Under the pieces are notes generated by a model. That model was not told the origin of the DNA and made no database searches. It was given only the letters and a program-made list of their open reading frames with translations. This document shows positions 26,949-35,174 of a stretch of 64,000 nt of DNA, in pieces; within the stretch, counting starts at the first letter, position 1, and the number at the start of each line of letters is the position of its first letter. The stretch spans positions 18,544 to 82,543 of the forward strand of contig JBCCHB010000071.1 of assembly GCA_039028975.1 (NCBI GenBank), written 5' to 3'. This DNA comes from JAHBNG01 sp039028975. GTDB lineage: Bacteria > Chloroflexota > Anaerolineae > Caldilineales > Caldilineaceae. The translations under genes and the position numbers were made by a program.

Positions 26949-27452
26949 ATGACGACAACCAAACCACCCAAATTCGTCACCATCGGCGTCTACGGGACCA
27001 CCAAAGAATCATTCTTCGCGGCGCTTCAAAAAGCCAATGTGGACACCTTCTGTGACATCCGCCAGCGCCGGGGCGTGCGAGGTAGCCTCTACACCTATGC
27101 CAACAGCCAAAGTCTGCAAGACAATCTGGCTGAACTAGGCATCCGCTACCTGCACCGCAAAGATCTGGCTCCCAGCAAGGCAACCCGCGAAATTCAATAC
27201 GCCAAAGACGCGGAGAGCAAAACCGGAAAGCGTAATCGCAGCCAGCTCTCCGACGAGTATATCCAAGCCTACCGCCAAGAGTGCCTAGATGACTTCAACC
27301 CACAAAGCCTACTTGACGAACTACCAGACGATGCCAAAGTCGTGGCTCTCTTCTGCGTGGAAAAAGATGCAGAAGCATGCCACCGTTCTCTCGTAGCCGA
27401 AAAGCTTCACAGTGAAATCGGCGCTGAGATTGCTCACTTGCACACCTGCTAA
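26949..27452 (+). CDS. DUF488 family protein, second copy
   Basis: 167 residues from the ATG at 26949. Motifs parallel the first copy: FVTIGVYGTTKESFFAALQ, TFCDIRQRRGVRGS, GIRYLHRKDLAPS and VALFCVEKDAEACHRSLVAEKL with the paired cysteines. It differs enough from 25488-26069 to be a different DUF488 subgroup rather than a recent duplicate. The 16-bp gap to the dual-OB gene is a combination commonly seen in DUF488 loci. Confidence 0.87.
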   Translation: MTTTKPPKFVTIGVYGTTKESFFAALQKANVDTFCDIRQRRGVRGSLYTYANSQSLQDNLAELGIRYLHRKDLAPSKATREIQYAKDAESKTGKRNRSQLSDEYIQAYRQECLDDFNPQSLLDELPDDAKVVALFCVEKDAEACHRSLVAEKLHSEIGAEIAHLHTC

Positions 27453-27468
27453 TTTGCACACTTGCTTT

Positions 27469-27774
27469 ATGAAAGTACTCATTGTTGCCAAAACCAGAAG
27501 AGGCAGTGCCGCTTGTGTCGGCGGAATCACTGAAACAGGCAAGAGCGTACGGCTCATCGATCCCCATGAGGGTAAAGACGCTGGCATGGAATACAATGTT
27601 GGTGAGGTCTGGCTGATTGATGGGGAGCCTGCGCGGCAGACCATCCCCCCTCACACAGAAAATTACATGGTACGGCGTGGGCGTCGATTGCCTGAACAGA
27701 TCGACCTGGTTCGTATTATCGAGCCACCTATTTGGTTTTTCATTGCGTCTCCATTCTCCTTCAGTTGCTCCTAA
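27469..27774 (+). pseudogene. Dual-OB domain protein, truncated at the C terminus
   Basis: The 101-residue product starts like the dual-OB family found beside DUF488 genes: MKVLIVAKTRRGSAACVGGI, then VRLIDPHEGK, YNVGEVWLIDG and a PPHTENYMVRRGRRLP segment. After IEPPIW the family pattern is lost and a short run of unrelated residues leads to a stop. On the opposite strand that very region encodes part of a pentapeptide-repeat protein, which marks a recombination joint near 27730. A functional protein is unlikely. Confidence in the family is moderate, based on remembered relatives. Confidence 0.65.
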
Positions 27775-27932
27775 TCTCTCTAGAGCGAAGCCTTTGGGCC
27801 ATTTGGTGTTGTTGTCATATTTGGCCCCCGCAAAAGAAATTACCCGCTTAAGGTCGACCCCTGTCAAGTTGGCACGAGCGAGATTAGTCCCACAAAATCC
27901 GAGAATTCAAGACTAGCCCCTTCCAAATTCGC
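27735..27932 (-). pseudogene. Pentapeptide-repeat protein fragment, frameshifted
   Basis: Read on the minus strand, NLEGASLEFSDF continues after a one-base frame change as CGTNLARANLTGVDLKR and then FAGAKYDNNTKWPKGF, a typical end of a pentapeptide-repeat protein followed by its C-terminal cap. Neither a start nor a complete frame exists. The fragment abuts the broken dual-OB gene on one side and the transposase pseudogene on the other. Confidence 0.6.
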
Positions 27933-27935
27933 ATA

Positions 27936-29356
27936 ATGTGCGGTGCAGGGAGCGTGCGAACGGTCTGTACGCTGCTAGAATTATCCGGCCTGAATCAATT
28001 CATAGCGAGTTCATATGGAAGCCAACGCCAAGTGACGGTCGAAATGGAAAAAGCCATCGTCGCCTACGGAAAAGCAGAAGTAAGCCGAATGGGGAAAGAA
28101 ATGCCCCCCAAAAAGATAACAGTGAGCGAAGATGAGACCTTTCATCCAGAGATCTGCCTCGTGGCAATAGAGCCGGTATCGAATTACATAGTATTAGAAG
28201 CGTACGCCCCCGACCGTAGCGCAGAAACATGGACAGCGAAGATGGAAGCATCGTTGAATGGACTCCCAGTAGAAGTGATTCAGGGAACGAGCGATGAAGC
28301 CAAGGCACTCTGTCAACATATCGAAAAAGACTTGGGGGCCCATCAATCCCCAGATCTGTTCCATGTCCAACATACGGTCTGCAAGGCGATGACAGCCCCC
28401 TGGCCCGCCAAATACGTACAGCAGAAAAAGCAGTGGAATCAGCCAGGAAAGTGGTCAAAAAGGAGCAGACAGCCCAGACCAAGTACTTGAATCAGTCCCG
28501 AAAACCGGTGGGACGTCCGCCTGAATTCGAGAAACGTATTGCTGCCGCCCAGGCAGAAGTGAGCCAGAAACAAGCAGAACTCGACTCTGCTATTGAACGC
28601 AAATCCCAAGCAACCGACGCAATCCGAGGTGTCAGTAAGTGCTATCATCCTTACGATTTAGAAACGGGTACGCCCAGAGATGCTGAAACTGTTGCCAAAT
28701 CGCTTGATACCCATTTTGACGCCATGGCATCCATTGCCTCAGACGCTTCTCTATCCGAACGCTCCGTCAAGAACATCCAGAAAGCACGACGAGTTGTCAC
28801 CAAGATGGTTGCCACCATTACCTTTTTCTTTAGCACCGTTCAGGCCCACGTCCAGGCACTTACCCTCACGCCAAAACAAGAAGAGGCTCTCTATAACATT
28901 CTCATCCCTGCCATTTATTTGCAAATCGTTGCTGACAAAGCCTCCACTGCCGATGAGCGACACACACTCCAAGAACACGCCCAAAAACTCCTTCAACCAC
29001 TCCAGCAGCCTAGCGGCCCTTTTGCTTCTATGGGGAAGGACGAAAAGCAAATCGTTGAGTCCGTCGCCACTCAATGTGCTCATTTTTTCCAGCGTTCCAG
29101 CTCTTGTACCGAAGGCCGCAATGGTCAACTCGCATTACGTCACCATTCCCTCCATCGCATTAGCACTCGAAAGCTGGCTGCATTAACTGTCGTTCATAAT
29201 TTTTTCATCCTGAGATCTGATGGCTCTACACCCGCTAAACGTTTCTTTGAACAGGACCACCATATCCTTTTTGGCTACTTGTTAGACCATGTTGATTTAC
29301 CCGGTAGACCGGCTCAAAAGCGGCCGCCTCCTCAAACACCACCCATCCTATCTTAG
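27936..29356 (+). pseudogene. DDE-type transposase of the DUF6399-like group, frameshifted
   Basis: Two overlapping frames together make one transposase of about 470 residues. The first (27936-28490) carries KITVSEDETFHPEICLVAIE and PDLFHVQHTVCKAMTAP. The second holds LARQIRTAEKAVESARK from about 28397, a long coiled coil, then SSSCTEGRNGQLALRHHSLH and KLAALTVVHNFFILR with the final acidic residue. The switch falls at a run of five C near 28395-28400 (GCCCCCTGG), where one lost C explains the break. A programmed slip is less likely because no classic slippery heptamer is present. The N terminus also looks shortened. Confidence 0.75.
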
Positions 29357-29441
29357 TCGAGTATCTTTACCTTTGGACGCAACGATGACCACAGCCGTCT
29401 TTTCTTATCTACCTCATCCCACCATCCATCCTCTTTTCGCG

Positions 29442-29581
29442 GGTGCAATCCCAAAAAAGCGGTTTTGGTCAAATGGGGCTAAAAATCGCCACTTTGGCAC
29501 CATTTTCGAGTCGAAATACGCTCCAAATCGGGCGAAATCGTCTCAAAATTAGATCGACCGTAAAAATGGGATTGCGCCCCT
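29442..29581. repeat. 140-bp segment with 12-bp inverted ends (MITE-like)
   Basis: GGGTGCAATCCC at 29442-29453 is matched by GGGATTGCGCCC at 29570-29581, 11 of 12 complementary. The inside is AT-rich and non-coding apart from supplying the altered C terminus of the minus-strand membrane pseudogene. It may be a small non-autonomous element or the scar of the neighbouring transposon's end; no flanking duplication was found by eye. Confidence 0.4.
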
Positions 29582-29961
29582 TTTCGCACTAGCCTCAATG
29601 CTTCAACCGCTATATCACGAACCGGACTGTAAAGCTGTTCAATAAGCTCCTGCTTGCGTTGCTGCTCAATACGTATTTGGTTCAATTCGTCAATGACGAC
29701 AACGGTAAACGCCAAGCCCACCATCTCAGGGGCTAGATCCTTAAATGCCTTCCATAGTTGGCCTGTAAACAAAGTTTCGTTTTGGAAGATGATGACTACA
29801 CCTACTAGCCCCACAATCCCAGCAATAATAGCAACAGTTGGGTGCCGTGGCCGCTATGTGATTACCTTGTCAAAAATCAGTCGCCACGCCTTTGTATCTG
29901 GGAAACGGAAAATCAGCCAACCTACGCCTAATAACGCTGCCCAGAATATGAGAACCCACAT
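29479..29961 (-). pseudogene. Small membrane protein interrupted by an in-frame TAG
   Basis: From ATG 29961 the frame reads WVLIFWAALLGVGWLIFRFPD (first membrane segment) and KAWRLIFDKVIT, then a TAG. It continues in the same frame with RPRHPTVAIIAGIVGLVGVVI and a second segment around EMVGLAFTVVVIDELNQ, followed by an amphipathic helix. Both sides look like one protein, so the TAG is probably a nonsense change (TGG to TAG would restore W). The last residues come from the 29442-29581 inverted-repeat segment. A GTG at 29814 could still start the second half. Family not recognised. Confidence 0.5.
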
Positions 29962-30530
29962 TCCGCTAGGGAAAAACGCCTATTTTCGAATTAAAATTGA
30001 GGCCATTTTGCGGCGAAATGCGCTCAAAAAGAACGTTTGTGCTGCACTTTCGGACTCAGTCATCCGATTTTTTCTCATACAGCGCTGTGAAATTTCATCT
30101 GGCATCTGGTTTGACATGAATAGTTGCATTTTTGTGCCATTTTCAACATGGAAATGGTTGCAAATTGATCTAAATTGGCTGAGTTATGTCATCTTTAGGT
30201 CTCCAACAGCTTTATTGTTGATTTTCCGAAAAATCGGTGCGGAATGTGGGCTGCAAGGAACTCCCAGACACTATATCTGAATCCATTATATCATACTCGA
30301 CGTGGCGTAAGGACCGTTATCCGAGTTGCTCCCATCGTGACTCAACAAGCTACAAGGGCTACAGGAATACAAGTGCAGAACAGAGTGATGGTCTATTGGC
30401 ATACTTTGGGCAAACAGAGAATTGCACAAAGTGCGACCAGAAACGATATAATACCTACTTAACTGAAAATGCTCTTATTTTTCTCATCCATGCCCAACCG
30501 CAATATAACAACCATAAACCCAAATACCCT
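29962..30530. other. Intergenic stretch without a supported gene
   Basis: AT-rich sequence with a long plus-strand frame that is antisense to the membrane pseudogene and lacks family features. A TATAAT at 30447-30452 with a TTGCAC 19 bp upstream could be the promoter of the following dehydrogenase gene; the spacing is wider than ideal. Confidence 0.4.
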
Positions 30531-31685
30531 ATGAACTTTGAATTCGCAACGGCTACCCGAATTGTTTTTGGTCCAGGTACTCTCACACAGCTTTCATCCA
30601 TTGCGCCCGCTTTGGGAACTCGTGCATTGCTCGTGACGGGAAAGAATGCTGACCGCGCGTCGACGGCTCTATCCCTCTTGGCTGAAGCGGGCCTCCCTTG
30701 TGAGACCTTTGCTATCTCCAATGAACCGACGATAGACCTGATCGGTCATGGCGTGTCACAGGCCCAAGAGACTCGCTGTGATCTGATTGTCAGCTATGGT
30801 GGCGGCAGCGTGGTCGATGCAGGAAAGGCCATTGCGGCTCTGGCCACCAACCCCGGCCAACCGCTCGACTATTTGGAAGTCATCGGTGCCGGGCAGCCCC
30901 TGAGCGTGGATCCACTTCCCTTTATTGCCATCCCCACCACGGCAGGAACCGGGGCCGAGGTGACCAAGAACTCGGTTCTGGCCTCACCGGAGCACCGCGT
31001 CAAGGTGAGCTTACGCCACAACAAGATGCTGCCCGATGTGGCTATTGTGGATCCACTGTTGACCCACAGTGTACCGCCAGCTTTGACGGCAGCCACCGGG
31101 CTGGACGCGTTGACTCAGGTCATCGAACCATATGTTTCTCACTTGGCCACACCCATAACCGATGGTTTCTGTCGGGAAGGAATTCGACGAGCAGCCCGCG
31201 GCTTGCGGCGAGCCTTTCGCGATGGAAATGATGCTGAAGCCCGGGAGGATATGGCCATAGCCAGTCTCTTTGGCGGATTGGCCTTGGCCAATGCCAAACT
31301 AGGCGCGGTGCATGGCTTTGCAGGACCATTGGGTGGTATGTATCCAGCTCCCCACGGGGCCGTCTGTGGTCGATTGCTGCCCTTTGCAACCGAAGTGAAT
31401 GTCCAGGCGCTGCTTAAACGAGATCCGCAAAATCCGGCGGTTGCTCGCTACGATGAGGTGGCTCAGATTCTGACGGGCGATCCGAGTGCTGGGGTATCCG
31501 ACGGTGTCGCTTGGATTCAAGAGCTATGTGCCGAACTGGCGGTGCCGGGGTTGGCTACCTATGGCATTGAGGACGCTCATTTTGCTGACATTATTGCCAA
31601 GTCTAAGAATTCCAGTTCCATGAAGGGGAACCCCATTGCATTGAGTGAGGACGAGCTGGGCAGCATCTTGCAGCAGGGGCTATAG
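30531..31685 (+). CDS. Iron-containing alcohol dehydrogenase (maleylacetate reductase-like)
   Basis: 384 residues of the Fe-ADH superfamily. The NAD(P) region has SYGGGSVVDAGKAIAAL and IPTTAGTGAEVTKNSV. The metal site is visible as ATGLDALTQVIEPYVS (Asp) and GAVHGFAGPLGGMYPAPHG (His residues). The start ATGAACTTTGAATTC fits the family N terminus NFEFATATRIVFGPG; the upstream 98 codons of the frame have no family similarity. The short length is closer to maleylacetate reductases than to long-chain alcohol dehydrogenases, but the substrate is open. The next gene starts 4 bp later. Confidence 0.88.
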   Translation: MNFEFATATRIVFGPGTLTQLSSIAPALGTRALLVTGKNADRASTALSLLAEAGLPCETFAISNEPTIDLIGHGVSQAQETRCDLIVSYGGGSVVDAGKAIAALATNPGQPLDYLEVIGAGQPLSVDPLPFIAIPTTAGTGAEVTKNSVLASPEHRVKVSLRHNKMLPDVAIVDPLLTHSVPPALTAATGLDALTQVIEPYVSHLATPITDGFCREGIRRAARGLRRAFRDGNDAEAREDMAIASLFGGLALANAKLGAVHGFAGPLGGMYPAPHGAVCGRLLPFATEVNVQALLKRDPQNPAVARYDEVAQILTGDPSAGVSDGVAWIQELCAELAVPGLATYGIEDAHFADIIAKSKNSSSMKGNPIALSEDELGSILQQGL

Positions 31686-31689
31686 AAGC

Positions 31690-33024
31690 ATGCTTAATGG
31701 AATCATCGTGGGCGCGGGCCACCGTGCGTTAACCTACGCCTCTTACGCCCAGCAGCACCCAGATAAAGTACGCATCGTTGGCGTTGCAGATCCGATTGCG
31801 GCGCGGCGCGATGAGGTTGCTGCGCTCTATAACTTACCAGCAGAAAACTGTTTTAGCTCGGCAGAGGCGCTGGCCTCCCGGCCCAAGCTGGCCGACTTTG
31901 TGATCAATGGCACCATGGACCATCAGCATGTTGCCACCGCGCTACCACTGTTGGCTGCCGGATATCACATGCTGCTCGAGAAGCCCTTTGCCACCAATGA
32001 GGAAGAGATGTGGCAGTTGGTTGATGCGGCCCAGCAGCATGAGCGCCAGGTGGTCATCTGCCATGTGCTTCGCTTTGCCCCCTTCTATGCGGCCATTCGC
32101 CAGAAGGTGTTGGATAGCACAATCGGGAAGCTGATCAACATCCAGGCAGTGGAACACGTCTCGTATCACCATATGGCCGTGGGCTTTGTGCGGGGCAAGT
32201 GGAATAGCAAGGCCAAGTGCTTTTCCCCTATGCTTATGGCCAAGTGCTGTCATGATTTGGATCTGATCACGTGGATGAAGAGTGGCGTGCCGCCAACCCG
32301 GGTCTCCAGCTTTGGTAGCAACATGCAATTTCGTCCTGAACAGGCCCCTGAGGGGGCCGGGGAACGCTGCCTGACGGACTGCACCATTGAAGCCGATTGT
32401 CTCTACTCCGCCCGCAAGCACTATCTGGATCACTCCAACCGTTGGGCCTTCTACGTCTGGGATGCCTTACAGCATGAACGCCAGCCAGCCCATGTTCTCC
32501 ATAAGCACTACAGCGAACTAACGCTGGAAGAAAAAGAAACATGGCTGGCCACAGATAATCCCTACGGTCGTTGTGTTTGGAAGTGCGACAACGACGTGGT
32601 CGACCACCAATCCGTGGCCATTGAATTTGCCGATGGCGCAACGGCAACCCTCAACATGGTCGGTGGCGCGGCCAAACCCTCTCGCTCCCTCCACCTGCTT
32701 GGCACCCAAGGTGAAATTCAGGGAAATTTGGAAGAGAGCCGCTTTGTGATTCGCTCCATCGATCCCCGACCTGGCTCTGAATATGCAGAAGAGGTTGTGG
32801 ACCTAACTCAAGGTGGCGACATGACCGGTGCCTTTGGTGGCCATGGTGGTGGGGATCTGCGCTTGATGGCCGACTTTGTCCAGTTGCTCAATGGCCAAGA
32901 GCCCTCCATCTCTACCACCACCCTGGCAGATTCGGTCAATGGCCACCTAGTTGGCTTCTGTGCGGATCGCGCAATGGAAGAAGGTCGTGTGATGACAGTC
33001 CGTACAACCGTTCATACAGACTAA
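31690..33024 (+). CDS. Gfo/Idh/MocA-family oxidoreductase
   Basis: 444 residues. The N-terminal Rossmann domain shows NGIIVGAGHRALTYA and VGVADPIAARRDEV, followed by the family's lysine motif LLEKPFATNEEEMW. The C-terminal alpha/beta domain carries MAKCCHDLDLITWM with the conserved His/Asp pair and MTGAFGGHGGGDLRLMADF. Such enzymes oxidise or reduce sugars and inositols with NAD(P). Some close relatives cleave glycosidic bonds by oxidation and elimination. The ATG at 31690 follows the Fe-ADH stop by 4 bp, which suggests a two-gene carbohydrate-oxidation operon. Confidence 0.88.
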   Translation: MLNGIIVGAGHRALTYASYAQQHPDKVRIVGVADPIAARRDEVAALYNLPAENCFSSAEALASRPKLADFVINGTMDHQHVATALPLLAAGYHMLLEKPFATNEEEMWQLVDAAQQHERQVVICHVLRFAPFYAAIRQKVLDSTIGKLINIQAVEHVSYHHMAVGFVRGKWNSKAKCFSPMLMAKCCHDLDLITWMKSGVPPTRVSSFGSNMQFRPEQAPEGAGERCLTDCTIEADCLYSARKHYLDHSNRWAFYVWDALQHERQPAHVLHKHYSELTLEEKETWLATDNPYGRCVWKCDNDVVDHQSVAIEFADGATATLNMVGGAAKPSRSLHLLGTQGEIQGNLEESRFVIRSIDPRPGSEYAEEVVDLTQGGDMTGAFGGHGGGDLRLMADFVQLLNGQEPSISTTTLADSVNGHLVGFCADRAMEEGRVMTVRTTVHTD

Positions 33025-33082
33025 CAAGATTCAGTCTACAGAGCAGGCCTTGAGATTTCAAACAGTTGTGTCTTCCCAACCT

Positions 33083-33312
33083 TCAGGCTACTTCAGCGGC
33101 ATAGACGAGTTCCCACCCCTTGTAAATTAAGGCTAACTTTTTCAACGTCACACGTTCCGCACTCTTCTGGATGCGTGGATCACTGGCATATTGGTTGAGT
33201 TGGCTCCGGGTCTTATCCACATAGTAAGCTTTCTATTTCTCATACGACCATAGTCGGAAATCCCGTAGGGAATCCGTTTTGCGCTATGTTGAGTCTCTGA
33301 TTGATCGTTCAT
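33083..33312 (-). pseudogene. Remnant of an AAA-ATPase/PD-(D/E)XK (DUF1703-type) protein
   Basis: On the minus strand the start ATG is followed by KRIPYGISDYGRMRNRK, then after a frame change AYYVDKTR, the N-terminal hallmark of this family. It jumps directly to QLNQYASDPRIQKSAERV and LKKLALIYKGWELVYA, its C-terminal end, then a stop. The several hundred residues normally between are missing. So one internal deletion and one frameshift have reduced the gene to about 75 codons. Confidence 0.7.
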
Positions 33313-33812
33313 TCTCTCTGTTTGGAAAGTCACGATCAAATCGATTAGATAACTTTACACAAATTCGAAGGAAAATTCCGCCCACGCGAAAGGGGAGTAA
33401 GGGTCACAATGCTGGCGATACACTCCTTGTCAATGACACCTAATACTACTGCGTTACGATATTAACGGTTTAAACTGATAATTTTGCATAATAACGTGAA
33501 TCTAGCCGATATTCGTACATTTATCAGATATATAGTGACTTTGTTACATCGATTATTGCTATCTGGTACATTTTGTTTATATCATTGTTAATCAAACGAA
33601 TCTATCACATCATTTAGCTAGATGTTTGCCCTGTTTGCTGCGAATAGTAAAATCCATGTTCTGAACATAAAAACTGAATGATTTTATTCTGAAAAGCAAG
33701 TATATAGACAGATGCCTGATTTAATCGAACTGGATATTGCTATTTTCCATTATTATATGATTTAGTTTTTCAATCTAAACCCATCCGTTGTCACGCAGTA
33801 GTACTAAGCTCC
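33313..33812. other. AT-rich intergenic stretch, nothing supported
   Basis: Five hundred bases of low-GC sequence without an open frame, RNA gene or repeat I can support. It separates two pseudogenes and looks like decayed accessory DNA. Confidence 0.5.
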
Positions 33813-34442
33813 TTATTTAGACGCACCTGCTGGTATATTTCGTTTGCGACTCTTAATTGTTTTAAAGGGGGCCTGATAATATTCTGTCTCTTCTTTAGAT
33901 AATTTTCGGACAATCCCTTGCGGCATAAACTGGGTTAGAAAGACATTCAGAACGCTGCTCATCAGCTAGCCAATTCCTGGCGCACGAAATAGTCTGAATC
34001 CCACTTTATTGACGGTTGGTAGCTCCGCCCACTTTAGCGGCTTCACCATCGCTTCCATAAAGGCAATGCCTTTGAGGTTGCTCTCATGCCGCATTCCATA
34101 ATGGAAACCAAGACCGGAGCCCCAGTCATGAAGAACCAAGGTGACGTTGGTCAACCCTAACTTTCTGATGAATTCTTCCAGGTACTTTGATTGGTCAAAG
34201 AAACGGTAGTCGATGTCAGGCTTGTCTGACTTACCCATACCGATCAGATCGGGGGCAATGCAGCGTCCATGGGGTGTGAGGTAAGGAATAATGTTCCTCC
34301 ACAGATAATTAGATGTCGGGTTCCCGTGTGAGAACAGGATAAGATCACCTTCGCCTTCGTCAATGTAATGCATTTTGGAACCGTAAACATCAAGGTATTT
34401 GGATTCAAAAGGAAAGCCTGCTGAAATTGATTTTGTTGTCAT
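33813..34442 (-). pseudogene. Haloalkane dehalogenase-like alpha/beta hydrolase, in-frame TAG and lost C terminus
   Basis: From ATG 34442 the protein begins YGSKMHYIDEGEGDLILFSHGNP, with the oxyanion segment HGNPTSNYLWRNI and the nucleophile elbow LVLHDWGSGLGFHYG (Asp nucleophile), matching haloalkane dehalogenases. After LFRAPGIG a TAG stop occurs (33966-33968). The same frame goes on with LMSSVLNVFLTQFMPQGIVR and EETEYYQAPFKT, clearly the cap domain. It then diverges and ends at 33813 after about 209 codons instead of about 300, losing the catalytic His region. Confidence 0.8.
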
Positions 34443-34680
34443 GAGACTTCTCTTTTTCCCCAGTCGTATATGGCGTTTGGCGGGTACCATTTTTCTATTT
34501 GTATCGAATATAGTTGCTGCTTAAGCATACCCTGCTTTTGGCTTGGCCGCATCGGGTAACTGACCTATTTTAAAATTCGGGCTCTTTTGGATCTCATGTG
34601 GTTGACAGGAGTGATGAGATCAAGCGGCCATGTATTCTTCCAGGAAGGCTCCCATGAGACTATGTTGCGCGACGGAGGAT

Positions 34681-34753
34681 GAAAATCGAACAAAGATTGC
34701 ACAGATTGCGCAGATTTTAATCTTTCTAATCTTCTAATCTTTGTTCCGTTTTC
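34681..34753 (-). repeat. Dispersed palindromic repeat, copy 2 (inverted relative to copy 1)
   Basis: The reverse complement of this segment matches 10395-10461 over about 65 bp (GAACAAAGATT ... AATCTGCGCAATC ... AATCTTTGTTCGA). The surrounding spacer 34443-35174 holds no gene; besides this repeat it contains the 11-bp array at 34905-34948. Confidence 0.65.
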
Positions 34754-34904
34754 AGGGCAGTGGGTGTCTCTGAAGGGTCAATACTGCAGAAGGAACATCC
34801 ATTTCCTCGAAGATGGCTGTCGACCTCCTAGATTCCTGATAAACCCAATTTGTTAGTGATTTGTATAAAACTCCACGAAGCTAGAAGATTTAGAGTAGGA
34901 TATT

Positions 34905-34948
34905 CCACGTTCACCCCACATTCATGCCACATTCACGCCACATTCACG
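34905..34948 (+). promoter_or_regulatory. Four 11-bp direct repeats, PHO-box-like operator
   Basis: Four head-to-tail units of 11 bp: CCACGTTCACC, CCACATTCATG, CCACATTCACG, CCACATTCACG. Shifted in phase they read RTTCAYS plus CCAC. PhoB/PhoP-family regulators bind 11-bp direct repeats with a conserved TTCAC-like heptamer and a looser tetramer, which this resembles. A TATACT (34963-34968) stands 14 bp after the array, so the last unit would overlap the -35 region. The gene served would be the P-type ATPase 207 bp downstream. Confidence 0.55.
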
Positions 34949-35174
34949 CCACATAAAGCTGTTATACTAAATACGAACCATTCGTGACACGCAGACAGGA
35001 AACAGGCTTTCTTTCGCTTCTCTTTACTTGAGGCAGAATTGTAGTCGATATGGCGACACCTGTTGTCTTCTCGTACAACAACCTATAAGCACGCACCCAC
35101 CAATCATCCTCTGATTTGCATACCGAGCAAAACGCGGAAGGCAGTCTTTTGGTAGATGCCTTTCAATCACCCAA

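Noticed and set aside
29654..30280. 208-codon plus-strand frame
   Set aside because: It is antisense to the membrane-protein pseudogene, has erratic composition and no recognisable domain; the minus strand explains the sequence better.
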